Positions 32,748 to 42,013 of a stretch of 64,000 bases of DNA are shown here, piece by piece. Below the pieces are notes generated by a model that was not told the DNA's origin, made no database searches, and saw only the letters and a program-made list of their open reading frames with translations. How positions within the stretch are numbered: the first letter of the stretch is position 1; every line of letters begins with the position of its first letter. The DNA is from Streptomyces nigra (GTDB lineage: Bacteria; Actinomycetota; Actinomycetes; Streptomycetales; Streptomycetaceae): positions 4,146,501 through 4,210,500 of the forward strand of contig NZ_CP029043.1 in assembly GCF_003074055.1 (NCBI RefSeq), read 5' to 3'. The position numbers and the translations under genes are program-made.

Positions 32748-34787
32748 ATGGACGTGAAGCGATACTTCCGTGGGCCGGTCATGTGGATCGTGCTGGCCGT
32801 CCTTGCCGTGGTCGTGTTGATGCAGGTCGTCGGCTCGTCCGGCGGCTACAAGACGGTGGACACCGGCCAGGTCGTCCAGGCGATCAATGAGAACAAGGTC
32901 GAGTCGGCCAAGCTCACCACCGGCGACGAGCAGAACATCAAGGTCCAGCTCAAGGACGGTGTGAAGGTCGACGGATCCACCAAGATCCAGGCCAGCTACA
33001 TCGGCGACCAGGGTGTGGACATCGCCAACACCCTGCAGAACAAGTACCAGCAGAAGCAGATCCCCGACGGCTACACGGTCTCGCCGTCCAAGCAGAACCC
33101 GTTCGTCGGCATCCTGCTCTCCCTGCTGCCCTTCGTCCTCATCGTCGTCGTCTTCCTGTTCCTGATGAATCAGATGCAGGGCGGCGGCTCCCGGGTCATG
33201 AACTTCGGGAAGTCGAAGGCGAAGCTCATCACCAAGGACACCCCGAAGACGACGTTCTCGGACGTCGCCGGCTCGGACGAGGCCGTCGAGGAGCTCCAGG
33301 AGATCAAGGAGTTCCTCCAGGAGCCCGCCAAGTTCCAGGCCGTCGGGGCGAAGATCCCCAAGGGCGTCCTGCTCTACGGCCCTCCCGGCACCGGTAAGAC
33401 GCTTCTCGCGCGCGCCGTCGCCGGTGAGGCGGGCGTGCCCTTCTACTCGATCTCCGGTTCCGACTTCGTCGAGATGTTCGTCGGTGTCGGTGCCTCCCGG
33501 GTCCGCGACCTGTTCGAGCAGGCCAAGGCGAACGCCCCGGCGATCGTCTTCGTCGACGAGATCGACGCGGTCGGCCGCCATCGCGGCGCCGGCCTCGGCG
33601 GTGGTCACGACGAGCGCGAGCAGACGCTGAACCAGCTGCTCGTCGAGATGGACGGCTTCGACGTCAAGGGCGGTGTGATCCTGATCGCCGCCACGAACCG
33701 GCCCGACATCCTCGACCCGGCCCTGCTGCGCCCCGGCCGCTTCGACCGGCAGATCGCCGTCGACCGCCCGGACATGCAGGGCCGTCTGGAGATCCTCAAG
33801 GTCCACCAGAAGGGCAAGCCGGTCGCCCCGGACGTCGACCTGTCGGCGGTCGCCCGCCGTACGCCGGGCTTCACCGGTGCCGACCTGAGCAACGTCCTCA
33901 ACGAGGCCGCCCTGCTCACGGCCCGCTCCGACAAGAAGCTCATCGACAACCACATGCTGGACGAGGCCATCGACCGCGTCGTGGCGGGCCCGCAGAAGCG
34001 GACCCGGATCATGTCGGACAAGGAGAAGAAGATCACCGCGTACCACGAGGGCGGACACGCCCTGGTAGCGGCGGCCTCCCCGAACTCCGACCCGGTCCAC
34101 AAGATCACGATCCTGTCCAGAGGCCGGGCCCTCGGCTACACGATGGTGCTCCCGGACGAGGACAAGTACTCGACCACGCGCAACGAGATGCTGGACCAGC
34201 TGGCCTACATGCTGGGCGGCCGCGCGGCCGAGGAGCTGGTCTTCCACGACCCGACCACGGGTGCCGCGAACGACATCGAGAAGGCCACGGCCACGGCCCG
34301 CGCGATGGTCACGCAGTACGGCATGACCGAGCGTCTCGGCGCCATCAAGTTCGGCGGCGACAACACCGAGCCGTTCCTCGGACGTGAGATGGCTCACCAG
34401 CGCGACTACTCGGAAGAGGTCGCCGCGCTGGTGGACGAGGAAGTCAAGAAGCTGATCGAGAACGCGCACAACGAAGCCTGGGAAATCCTGGTGGAGAACC
34501 GCGACGTGCTCGACAACCTCGTCCTGGCCCTGCTGGAGAAGGAGACGCTGGGCAAGGAGGAGATCGCCGAGATCTTCGCCCCCATCGTCAAGCGCCCGCC
34601 GCGGCCCGCCTGGACCGGTTCCTCCCGCCGTACGCCGTCCACCCGTCCGCCGGTGCTCTCCCCGAAGGAGCTCGCACTGACGAACGGCGCCAACGGCGCG
34701 ACGCCGGCGATCAGCACCGCCAAGTCGACGGTGACGGACCCCGCCCCGGCGGCCGAGCCGGCCCCCGAGGAGCGTCCCGAGAGCTGA
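32748..34787 (+). CDS. ftsH: ATP-dependent membrane zinc protease FtsH
   Basis: A 679-residue protein taken from ATG 32748 (MDVKRYFRGPVMW); ATG 32712 is a possible longer start since GGAGGG lies between the two. TM1 is about 11-28 and TM2 122-141, with the periplasmic-type domain between them. The AAA domain has Walker A GPPGTGKT (211-218), Walker B IVFVDE (266-271) and second-region homology ATNRPDILDPALLRPGRFDR. The zinc protease site is HEGGH (433-437). It degrades misfolded membrane proteins and regulators. The C-terminus carries an actinobacterial tail rich in Thr, Ala and Pro. Confidence 0.96.
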   Translation: MDVKRYFRGPVMWIVLAVLAVVVLMQVVGSSGGYKTVDTGQVVQAINENKVESAKLTTGDEQNIKVQLKDGVKVDGSTKIQASYIGDQGVDIANTLQNKYQQKQIPDGYTVSPSKQNPFVGILLSLLPFVLIVVVFLFLMNQMQGGGSRVMNFGKSKAKLITKDTPKTTFSDVAGSDEAVEELQEIKEFLQEPAKFQAVGAKIPKGVLLYGPPGTGKTLLARAVAGEAGVPFYSISGSDFVEMFVGVGASRVRDLFEQAKANAPAIVFVDEIDAVGRHRGAGLGGGHDEREQTLNQLLVEMDGFDVKGGVILIAATNRPDILDPALLRPGRFDRQIAVDRPDMQGRLEILKVHQKGKPVAPDVDLSAVARRTPGFTGADLSNVLNEAALLTARSDKKLIDNHMLDEAIDRVVAGPQKRTRIMSDKEKKITAYHEGGHALVAAASPNSDPVHKITILSRGRALGYTMVLPDEDKYSTTRNEMLDQLAYMLGGRAAEELVFHDPTTGAANDIEKATATARAMVTQYGMTERLGAIKFGGDNTEPFLGREMAHQRDYSEEVAALVDEEVKKLIENAHNEAWEILVENRDVLDNLVLALLEKETLGKEEIAEIFAPIVKRPPRPAWTGSSRRTPSTRPPVLSPKELALTNGANGATPAISTAKSTVTDPAPAAEPAPEERPES

Positions 34788-34821
34788 CGCCCCACCCGGT
34801 CGCTGACCGGGCCCGGAATGG

Positions 34822-34861
34822 ATGCCGTGCCCCCCTGGTTCTAGCCTGGGGGGCGCGGCAT
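34822..34861 (+). terminator. Terminator after ftsH
   Basis: A 14-bp stem (core GCCCCCC with GGGGGGC, one G-T pair) encloses a 12-nt loop and is followed by TT. It separates ftsH from folE, so folE probably has its own promoter in 34862-34930. Confidence 0.7.
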
Positions 34862-34936
34862 TTCGTATGACCGCAGATCAGACGCGTGACCAGACGCGTG
34901 ACCCATACGCGCACCCGCGAAGGAACGAGGCACCAG

Positions 34937-35542
34937 ATGACCGACCCGGTGACGCTGGACGGCGAAGGCCGCATCGGCGAGTTCGACGAGAAGCGCGCCG
35001 AGGCCGCCGTACGGGAACTGCTGATCGCGGTCGGTGAGGACCCGGACCGTGAGGGTCTGCGGGAGACGCCGGCCCGGGTGGCGCGGGCGTACCGGGAGCT
35101 TCTGGCGGGGCTGCGTCAGGACCCGGAGGACGTGCTGACGACGACCTTCGATCTCGGGCACGACGAAATGGTGCTGGTGAAGGACATCGAGATCGTCAGC
35201 CTCTGCGAGCACCACATGCTGCCGTTCCACGGCGTGGCGCACGTCGGTTACATCCCGGCCGAGAGCGGCAAGATCACGGGTCTGTCGAAGCTCGCGCGGC
35301 TGGTCGAGGTGTTCGCCCGCCGACTTCAGGTGCAGGAACGTCTCACCACGCAGATCGCGGACTCCCTGATGCGCATCCTGGAGGCCCGGGGCGTGATCGT
35401 CGTCGTCGAGGCCGAGCACATGTGCATGTCGGTGCGCGGTATCCGCAAGCCCGGCGCCAAGACCACGACGTCCGCCGTGCGCGGCCAGCTCAGGGACGCC
35501 ACGACCCGCGCCGAGGCGATGAGCCTGATCCTGGCCCGCTGA
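34937..35542 (+). CDS. folE: GTP cyclohydrolase I
   Basis: A 201-residue enzyme from ATG 34937, with GAGG 6 nt upstream. It converts GTP to 7,8-dihydroneopterin triphosphate, the first step of folate synthesis. Zinc and active-site residues are in IVSLCEHHMLPFHGVAHVGY and AEHMCMSVRGI; GLSKLARLVEVFARR is the family's subunit motif. It is convergent with the folP-folB-folK cluster, which supplies the next steps. Confidence 0.96.
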   Translation: MTDPVTLDGEGRIGEFDEKRAEAAVRELLIAVGEDPDREGLRETPARVARAYRELLAGLRQDPEDVLTTTFDLGHDEMVLVKDIEIVSLCEHHMLPFHGVAHVGYIPAESGKITGLSKLARLVEVFARRLQVQERLTTQIADSLMRILEARGVIVVVEAEHMCMSVRGIRKPGAKTTTSAVRGQLRDATTRAEAMSLILAR

Positions 35543-35572
35543 GCGGGGCCGGCCCAGGGGGCGGGACCGCGC

Positions 35573-36064
35573 CTACGTTGTCGGTGCCGCCCCGGTGCCG
35601 TCGTGGTCGTCCTCGTCGTCCGGGAGCTTGCAGACGCGCTCCAGGAACAGGGCCGCCGCTATGACACCGATGGCGGCCACGACCGAGAAACCGGCGTAGA
35701 TGGCCTGGTCGCGCCGGGCGGGGATGTCCAGGGACTCCAGCAGGACGACCCCGGTGCCGCCGTACATACCGGCGACCAGGGCGGCCACCAGGGCGCTGGC
35801 CTGGCCGAACACGACGGCACGGGCCGCCATCAGCGGGTCGACGCCCTTGGCCTCCGGGACGCGCTCGCGCTGCGCCCTGAGGCGGGAGCGGATCGACAGC
35901 GCCGTGGCCAGCAGGATCACGGCGATGATCGCCAGCACGATGGGGGCGGCGAGGGGGACGCTGGGCAGGGTCCCGACCGAGTTCCACAGGCGGGCGCCCG
36001 CCCAGGACAGGACCCCGGCGACCACGAACACGCCGACCAGCATCCTGATGCGCAGCTCTCTCAC
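35573..36064 (-). CDS. DUF3180 family membrane protein
   Basis: A 163-residue protein with four hydrophobic helices (about 7-25, 38-57, 82-104 and 122-140) and an acidic C-terminus (DDEDDHDGTG). GAAGGGA precedes the GTG start. DUF3180 members are nearly always encoded just after folK in actinobacteria. The function is unknown; conserved linkage suggests a role tied to folate or to membrane events at this locus. Confidence 0.85.
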   Translation of the reverse strand: MRELRIRMLVGVFVVAGVLSWAGARLWNSVGTLPSVPLAAPIVLAIIAVILLATALSIRSRLRAQRERVPEAKGVDPLMAARAVVFGQASALVAALVAGMYGGTGVVLLESLDIPARRDQAIYAGFSVVAAIGVIAAALFLERVCKLPDDEDDHDGTGAAPTT

Positions 36065-36121
36065 GGTGTCCCTTCAGCTCCCCCGGCACCCACGGAGTGT
36101 GGGCCGTCTCGACCTTAACGA

Positions 36122-36733
36122 CTACTCGGGCAGCCGGAGTTCCAGGTCCTGGCGGGGGACGACACCCCGACGGGTGAGAGTGCCGAGCAGATCGGCGACC
36201 GCGCCGCGGCCCGGCAGCTGCGCCTCGGGGTCCAGGTCGTACCAGGGCGCGAGGACGAAGGCGCGCTCGTGGGCGCGCGGGTGCGGGAGCGTGAGCACCG
36301 GGTCGTCGGAGACGACGTCGGCGTACGCGACGATGTCGACGTCGAGGGTGCGGGCGCCCCAGCGCTCGTCGCGGACGCGGTGGAAGGCCTCCTCGACGGC
36401 GTGGGCCCGCTCCAGCAGCGAGGACGGCGGCAGGGTGGTCTTCAGGACGACGACCGCGTTGAAGTAGGACGGCTGGCTGCCCGGCTCGACGCCCCAGGGC
36501 TCCGTCTCGTACACGGGGGAGACGCCCTTGATCCGCAGGCCCGGCGTGTCGGCGAGGGCGTCCACGGCGCCCTGGAGGGTCTCCAGACGGTTGCCCAGGT
36601 TGGAGCCGAGGGAGAGCACGGCCCATTTGGGGTTGTGCAGGGTCGTGTCGGCGGCGTCGACCTTGTCGACGACGGAGGCGGGTACCGGCTGGACGGTCGG
36701 GTCGCTGGGGCCCTTGATGAACGGTGCGGTCAT
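36122..36733 (-). CDS. folK: 6-hydroxymethyl-7,8-dihydropterin pyrophosphokinase
   Basis: A 203-residue enzyme that pyrophosphorylates hydroxymethyl-dihydropterin using ATP. The N-terminal 35 residues are an unstructured extension before the HPPK core. Core motifs: VLSLGSNLGNRLETL, VYETEPWG, the catalytic RWGARTLDVDI and LPHPRAHERAFVLAP. It overlaps folB by 4 nt (ATGA), showing translational coupling. Slightly longer than E. coli FolK because of the extension. Confidence 0.95.
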   Translation of the reverse strand: MTAPFIKGPSDPTVQPVPASVVDKVDAADTTLHNPKWAVLSLGSNLGNRLETLQGAVDALADTPGLRIKGVSPVYETEPWGVEPGSQPSYFNAVVVLKTTLPPSSLLERAHAVEEAFHRVRDERWGARTLDVDIVAYADVVSDDPVLTLPHPRAHERAFVLAPWYDLDPEAQLPGRGAVADLLGTLTRRGVVPRQDLELRLPE

Positions 36734-37089
36734 ACTCGGCTCCGGGTGATGGTGACGGTCACGTCGTCGAAGGGCACGGTGATCGGCGCGTCCGGCTTGT
36801 GGACGGTGACCTCCACCTCCTGGACTCCTTCGTGCTTCAGACAGGCCTGGGCGACGCGCTCGGCGAGCGTCTCGATGAGGTTGACCGGTTCGCCCTGGAC
36901 GACGGCCACGACCTCCTCCGCCACGATGCCGTAGTGCACGGTCTTCGCCAGGTCGTCGTCGGCGGCGGCGGGCCGGGTGTCCAGGCCGAGGACGAGGTCG
37001 ACGACGAAGGTCTGGCCCTCTCTGCGTTCCTCGGGGAACACCCCGTGGTACCCGCGGGCCCTCAGGCCGCGCAGCGCGACACGATCCAC
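36730..37089 (-). CDS. folB: Dihydroneopterin aldolase
   Basis: A 119-residue enzyme that splits dihydroneopterin into hydroxymethyl-dihydropterin and glycolaldehyde. GTG 37089 (MDRVALRGLRARGYHGVFPE) is chosen because GGAG lies 8 nt upstream. The catalytic Glu and Lys are in GYHGVFPEERREGQ and EVTVHKPDAPI. YGIVAEEVVAVVQGEPVNLIETLAE is the pterin pocket. It overlaps folK at its 3' end. Confidence 0.94.
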   Translation of the reverse strand: MDRVALRGLRARGYHGVFPEERREGQTFVVDLVLGLDTRPAAADDDLAKTVHYGIVAEEVVAVVQGEPVNLIETLAERVAQACLKHEGVQEVEVTVHKPDAPITVPFDDVTVTITRSRV

Positions 37090-37279
37090 GCGAATCACTC
37101 CTGCAGTCGTCGGTGACGGCCGGTCGGTGCCGTGTGCGGGCGGCACACCGGCCTCGACCGAATCTACCCGCGGGCACCGACAGCGCCGGGCCGTGGGGGC
37201 GCGGCCCGATCGGAAGCCGCCCCTACCCGCGGGCAGCCGATCCCAACCACGTCTTGGTCCCTGTGGCCCGCGTACCCAC

Positions 37280-37786
37280 TCAGCCGGGGGTCTCGTCGCC
37301 GTCCTCGGTGTCGTTCTCGGCGAGGACCGGGGAGGCGTGGTGGGACCACATCCGCCAGCCGTCGGGTGTGCGCCGGAACACGTTCGTGGCGACGACGAGC
37401 TGTCCGACGAGGGGCCCGAGCTCGTCGTCGTGGCCCTCGGGGGCGGGACCCCCGCTGAGGATGTTCTCCGTGCAGGTGACGATCGCGGTGTCGCCGGTGA
37501 CCGAGGTGTGCACGTCGGTGAGGAAGAACTGGATGTAGTCGGTGTTCGCCATGATCAGCGCGTACGACCGCAGGACCTCGCCGCGGCCGGTGAGCACGGG
37601 CCAGCCGGGGTGCACGCAGGAGACCACTCCGGCGTCGGCCGGGTCGTGGTAGCTCTCGTCGACGCCGAGGTCGGCCGGGGTCAGCCAGAGCGAGGACAGC
37701 GTCTCGAAGTCGCCGCGCTCCAGTGCCTCGTAGAAGGCGGTGTTGGCCGCCTCCACCTGCTCGACGTCGGTGTGGGGGGCGCTCAC
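37280..37786 (-). CDS. NTF2-like protein in the folate operon
   Basis: A 168-residue protein starting at GTG 37786, whose first bases overlap the folP stop (GTGA). The NTF2/SnoaL fold pattern is visible: VEAANTAFYEALERGDFETLSSLW, then VSCVHPGWPVLTGRGEVLRSY and a C-terminal sheet with GWRMWSHHASPVL. It is between folP and folB, on the same strand, with a gap of about 190 bp to folB. This neighbour is common in Streptomyces folate clusters. It may be an enzyme or a binding protein in pterin metabolism, but no reaction can be assigned. Confidence 0.8.
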   Translation of the reverse strand: MSAPHTDVEQVEAANTAFYEALERGDFETLSSLWLTPADLGVDESYHDPADAGVVSCVHPGWPVLTGRGEVLRSYALIMANTDYIQFFLTDVHTSVTGDTAIVTCTENILSGGPAPEGHDDELGPLVGQLVVATNVFRRTPDGWRMWSHHASPVLAENDTEDGDETPG

Positions 37787-38673
37787 CGGGCTCCTTCGCC
37801 GGCCGCCGCGCCGCCGCGTGCCTCCTCGACGGCGTGCACGACCCGTACGGCGTCGGCGGTGGCGCGCACCTCGTGGACGCGGACGGCCCAGGCGCCGGCG
37901 TGCGCGGCGAGCGCGGAGACGGCGGCGGTGGCGGCGTCCCGCTCGCGGGCGGGCGGCGGCTCGCCCTCCGGGCCCGCGAGGACGCGGCCGAGGAACCGTT
38001 TGCGGGAGGCGGCGACCAGGACGGGGTGGCCGAGGGCGTGCAGCCGGTCGAGGTGGGCGAGCAGGACGAGGTCGTGCTCGGCGTCCTTGGAGAAGCCGAG
38101 GCCGGGGTCGACGACGACGCGGTCGGGAGTGATGCCGCCGGCCAGGACGGCGTCCACGCGCGCGCGGATCTCGTCGACGACCTCGGTGACGACGTCGGCG
38201 TACACGCCCCGGACGTTGCCGCCCTCCAGGAAGCCGCGCCAGTGCATGACCACGAAGGGGGCGCCGGTATCGGCGACGACCGGGATCATCGCGGGGTCGG
38301 CCTGGCCGCCGCTGACGTCGTTGACCAGGGCGGCGCCGGCGGCGAGTGCCTGCTCGGCGACGGAGGCGCGCATGGTGTCGACGGAGACCGTGACGCCCTC
38401 GGCGGCGAGGCCGCGGACCACGGGTATGACGCGGCGCAGCTCCTCGTCCTCGTCGACCCGGGTGGCGCCGGGGCGGGTGGACTCGCCGCCGACGTCGACG
38501 AGGTCGGCGCCCTCCTCGACCAGCGCGAGGCCGTGCTTGACGGCGGACGTGGTGTCGAACCAGCGGCCGCCGTCGGAGAAGGAGTCGGGGGTCACGTTGA
38601 CGACTCCCATGACCGCGCACCGGTCCCACTGCGGAAGGCCCGCGACCCGCCCGCGTCCGCTCTGCTTGCTCAT
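37783..38673 (-). CDS. folP: Dihydropteroate synthase
   Basis: A 296-residue TIM-barrel enzyme that joins hydroxymethyl-dihydropterin pyrophosphate with p-aminobenzoate; the sulfonamide target. Pterin-binding motifs: MGVVNVTPDSFSDGGRWFD, GADLVDVGGESTRPGATRVD, NDVSGGQADP, VVDPGLGFSKDAEHDLVLL and SRKRFLGRVLAG. The C-terminal VRVHEVRATADAVRVVHAVE closes the barrel. First gene of the minus-strand folate operon; the start is ATG 38673. Confidence 0.96.
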   Translation of the reverse strand: MSKQSGRGRVAGLPQWDRCAVMGVVNVTPDSFSDGGRWFDTTSAVKHGLALVEEGADLVDVGGESTRPGATRVDEDEELRRVIPVVRGLAAEGVTVSVDTMRASVAEQALAAGAALVNDVSGGQADPAMIPVVADTGAPFVVMHWRGFLEGGNVRGVYADVVTEVVDEIRARVDAVLAGGITPDRVVVDPGLGFSKDAEHDLVLLAHLDRLHALGHPVLVAASRKRFLGRVLAGPEGEPPPARERDAATAAVSALAAHAGAWAVRVHEVRATADAVRVVHAVEEARGGAAAGEGAR

Positions 38674-38739
38674 ACGTTCAGCGTAGGCCCAAGCCGGGGC
38701 GGTGACGTGCCGTGGCCCGGGACCGCCCTGGTGAGGGCC

Positions 38740-40578
38740 TCAGGCGGCCCGGACATCCCCTTCGGGGACACGGTGCGGGCAGGGGCGCGGGGCGGTGGTG
38801 CGGCGGCGCAGGAAGCGCGGCAGGGGCAGCGCCAGGTTCACGAAGCCCTCCGCCTGCATGGCCGCGATGCCGAGGCGCGGGAGGTCCGCGGAGGCGCGGT
38901 AGACGACGAACCGGGGCTCCCAGCGGGGCTGGAACTTCGCGTTGAACTTGTACAGGGACTCGATCTGGAACCAGCGCGAGAGGAAGACCAGCAGGCCGCG
39001 CCAGGCGCGCAGGACGGGGCCCGCGCCGATCTTCTCGCCGCGGGCCAGCGCCGAGCGGAACATGGCGAAGTTCAGCGACACGCGCGCGATGCCGAGCCTG
39101 GGGGCGGCCTGGAGGGCGGCCACGATCAGCAGTTCGTTCATGCCGGGGTCGGCGGAGCGGTCGCGGCGCATCAGGTCCAGGGAGACGCCGTCGGTGCCCC
39201 AGGGCACGAAGTGCAGAACGGCCTTGAGGTCGCCGTAGGGGCCCGGTTCGGCGTCGCCCTTGTGAGCGGTGGCGATGAGGCAGTCGCCGTCGGCGGGGTC
39301 GCCGACCCGGCCGAGGGCCATGGAGAAGCCGCGCTCGGTGTCGGTGCCCCGCCAGTCCTCGGCGGCGCGGCGCACCCGCTCCAGCTCGGTGTCGCCGAGG
39401 TCACGGACGCGGCGTACCCGGGTCTCGTAACCGGCGCGCTCGATGCGCTTGACCATCTGGCGCACATTGCGCATCGCGCGGCCGGCGAGCGAGAAATCCG
39501 GGACGTCCACCACCGCCTCGTCGCCCAGTTCGAGGGCGTCGAGCCCGGTCTCGCGGGTCCACACCTCGGCGCCCGTCTCGGAGCAGCCCATGACGGCCGG
39601 GGTCCAGGAGTGGGCCTTCGCCTCGTCCATGAAGCGCTCGATGGCGCCGGGCCACGCCTCGACGTCGCCGATGGGGTCGCCGCTGGCGAGCATCACGCCG
39701 GAGACGACCCGGTAGGTCACCGCGGCCTTGCCGCTGGGGGAGAACACGACGGCCTTGTCGCGGCGCAGCGCGAAGTGGCCGAGGGAGTCGCGGCCGCCGT
39801 GCCGGGCCAGCAGGGCACGCAGCCGGCTCTCGTCGTCCTCGGTGAGACGGGCGGCCGGGTGTTCGGGCCGGAAGGCGAGGTAGATGGTGCTCACGGCGGT
39901 GATCCAGCCGAGCGCGCCGAGGGAGAAGGCGACGGTCCAGGACGTGCTGCCCCGGTAGTCGACCGGGCCCTCGAAGCCGGCCATGCCGTACAGGACGTGG
40001 CTGATGCGGTCGGCCAGGCTCGGGTCGCCGAGCAGGGTGCCCGGGTGGGCGCTGACGATGACGAGGCCGAGGGCGAGCGAACCGGCGCCCATGAGGACGA
40101 GGTTGGCGAGGGCGCGCCAGCGGCTGCGCGGGTCGGGCAGGGCCGTGAACTGGTCGCGGTGGCGCAGCAGGGTGACGAGGAGCCAGACGGAGATGAGGAC
40201 GCCGATGACGGAGTGGCGGTAGGTGAACTGGGCCGCCGCTCCGGCGGGCAGCAGGACGACGGCCGCGCGCCACGCGCGCCGCTTGCCGCGCCGCAGGCCG
40301 TGCGCGAGCAGCAGCAACAGCACGCCGGCGCTGAGCGACAGCGCGGCCGCGAACGGCCCGAAGGCGCCCGGGAGCACCTCGGCGAGGGCGTGCATCCGGC
40401 TGTGCCGGAAGCGCGGGAACACGCCCGCGGCGACGTTCAGCAGTCCGACCAGGGCGCAGGCCCGTCCGACGAGGAGCGGGACGGCCTCGGGGCGCGGCCC
40501 CAGCAGCAGCGGCCGCAGCCGGCCCGACAGATGCCGTATCCGGCTCGGCCGTCGCGGAACCCCACCCGACATTTCCAC
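38740..40578 (-). CDS. MprF-like protein: membrane domain plus DUF2156 lysyltransferase domain
   Basis: About 612 residues. I chose GTG 40578 because AGGA lies 5 nt upstream; ATG 40596 and ATG 40572 are alternatives. The N-terminal half has six or so membrane helices. The C-terminal half (about 300-600) is a DUF2156 domain, the aminoacyl-phosphatidylglycerol synthase fold: VVFSPSGKAAVTYRVVSGV, GDPIGDVEAW, then GMNELLIVAALQAAPRLGI and the closing WQ-like LYKFNAKFQPRWEPRF. Such proteins transfer lysine or alanine from tRNA to phosphatidylglycerol, lowering surface charge. The charged tRNA is not known. It is divergent from a membrane esterase. Confidence 0.85.
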   Translation of the reverse strand: MEMSGGVPRRPSRIRHLSGRLRPLLLGPRPEAVPLLVGRACALVGLLNVAAGVFPRFRHSRMHALAEVLPGAFGPFAAALSLSAGVLLLLLAHGLRRGKRRAWRAAVVLLPAGAAAQFTYRHSVIGVLISVWLLVTLLRHRDQFTALPDPRSRWRALANLVLMGAGSLALGLVIVSAHPGTLLGDPSLADRISHVLYGMAGFEGPVDYRGSTSWTVAFSLGALGWITAVSTIYLAFRPEHPAARLTEDDESRLRALLARHGGRDSLGHFALRRDKAVVFSPSGKAAVTYRVVSGVMLASGDPIGDVEAWPGAIERFMDEAKAHSWTPAVMGCSETGAEVWTRETGLDALELGDEAVVDVPDFSLAGRAMRNVRQMVKRIERAGYETRVRRVRDLGDTELERVRRAAEDWRGTDTERGFSMALGRVGDPADGDCLIATAHKGDAEPGPYGDLKAVLHFVPWGTDGVSLDLMRRDRSADPGMNELLIVAALQAAPRLGIARVSLNFAMFRSALARGEKIGAGPVLRAWRGLLVFLSRWFQIESLYKFNAKFQPRWEPRFVVYRASADLPRLGIAAMQAEGFVNLALPLPRFLRRRTTAPRPCPHRVPEGDVRAA

Positions 40579-40751
40579 ATCTGTCCTGACAGACATCGCA
40601 TCCCATGAGTGCTGCGAGAGTTTTGGATCCGGTGCCGATTCGGGCATCCGGCGACATTGCGCCTTCTAGGACGGTGTCGTGGGGGGAGAGGTTCACTCGG
40701 CTCCTCAAAACCGTTTCGGAGGCCGAGGAAAGCGCGGGCGGGTGACCACTG

Positions 40752-41897
40752 ATGGGTCTGACGAGCGACAAGGTGCTGGCAATGGCGGTGCTGACGGCCG
40801 TGGGGCTGTTCGCCGGCACGGTGTGGCTGTGGCCGCGGCTCGCCCGGCGGAGCGTACGGGCCGTGGCCGGACGGGTCGGGCTGCTGCTCGGCACGCAGCT
40901 GGCGCTGTTCGCGTCGGTCGGTCTCGCCGCCAACCAGGCCTTCGGCTTCTATGCCGACTGGGCCGATCTGTTCGGGCAGGAGAAGGGCATGGGGGTCGTG
41001 GTCGACCACACCCCGGCGGACGGCCCGCTGCGCGTCGTGGACACCCGCAGGGTGCCCGGGTCGGCGAGCGGGGACCCGGCCGTGAGCGGGCGGATCCACA
41101 AGGTCGAGATCGTGGGCCGCACGAGCCGTATCGCGACGCCCGCGTACGTCTATCTGCCACCGGAGTATTTCCAGCCGGGATTTCGCACCCGGACGTTTCC
41201 GGCGTCCGTCGTCCTGACCGGGTATCCGGGGACGGCCGAGGCGCTGGTCGACAAGCTCGACTATCCGCAGACGGCGGCGCGGCTCGCCGGTCGGGGTCGT
41301 ATGTCTCCGATGGTGCTGGTGATGATGCGCCCGACCGTGGCGCCGCCCCGGGACACGGAATGCGTCGACATCCCGGACGGCCCGCAGACGGAGACCTTCT
41401 TCGCCGATGACCTGCCCGACGCCGTGGAAGGCCACTACCGGGTGGGCGGGCGGCCCGGCGGCTGGGGGATCATCGGTGATTCCACCGGCGGCTACTGCGC
41501 GTTGAAGCTCGCCATGCACCATCCGGCGGTGTACGGCGCGGGCGCCGGGCTCTCCGCCTACTACAAGGCGCCGATCGACGCGACGACCGGCGACCTCTTC
41601 CACGGCGACAAGAACCTGCGCGACCGGGCCGACCTGCGGTGGTGCCTGGAGAACCTGCCCGCGCCGGACACGTCCCTGCTCGTCGGCAGCAGCAGGGTCG
41701 GCGAATCCAACTACCGGGACACGCTGAAGTTCATCGAGCGCGTGAAAGCGACGAAGCGGACGCGGATCTCCTCGATCATCCTCGAAAGCGGCGGGCACAA
41801 CTTCAACACTTGGCGGCGCGAGATTCCGGCGACACTGGAGTGGACGAGCGAGCGGCTGAGCACCCCGGAGCGGGCGGAAGAGCCGTCCCGATCTTGA
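40752..41897 (+). CDS. Membrane-anchored alpha/beta-hydrolase (esterase-D/antigen 85-like)
   Basis: A 381-residue protein. Two N-terminal helices (about 10-28 and 42-62) anchor it, and the hydrolase domain (about 100-370) faces outside. The nucleophile elbow is IGDSTGGYCALKLA (Ser in GDSTGG), and a late histidine is in ILESGGHNFNTWRRE. The VYLPPEYFQPGFRTR-like start of the domain is typical of the esterase/mycolyltransferase superfamily. Being divergent from an MprF-like gene, it is a candidate hydrolase of aminoacylated lipids, as known for AhyD-type partners. That link is inference. Confidence 0.8.
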   Translation: MGLTSDKVLAMAVLTAVGLFAGTVWLWPRLARRSVRAVAGRVGLLLGTQLALFASVGLAANQAFGFYADWADLFGQEKGMGVVVDHTPADGPLRVVDTRRVPGSASGDPAVSGRIHKVEIVGRTSRIATPAYVYLPPEYFQPGFRTRTFPASVVLTGYPGTAEALVDKLDYPQTAARLAGRGRMSPMVLVMMRPTVAPPRDTECVDIPDGPQTETFFADDLPDAVEGHYRVGGRPGGWGIIGDSTGGYCALKLAMHHPAVYGAGAGLSAYYKAPIDATTGDLFHGDKNLRDRADLRWCLENLPAPDTSLLVGSSRVGESNYRDTLKFIERVKATKRTRISSIILESGGHNFNTWRREIPATLEWTSERLSTPERAEEPSRS

Positions 41898-42013
41898 TTC
41901 CTGGTCAATTCCACGGCGAATGTGATTCCTGATGCCGTGTGAACGGCATGGGATGGCCGTGTTTTTACGGGGCGGGGCTCCAAGAAACGCCTACGCGCGG
42001 TAAGTTTCTGGCC

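Noticed and set aside
32658..34469. A 603-residue open frame opposite ftsH
   Set aside because: ftsH carries all the expected catalytic motifs; the antisense frame is rich in Leu/Val/Asp/Gly with no motif.
37723..40608. A 961-residue open frame on the plus strand opposite folP and the MprF-like gene
   Set aside because: It is the complement of two clear genes on the minus strand, with no ribosome binding site and no recognisable domain.
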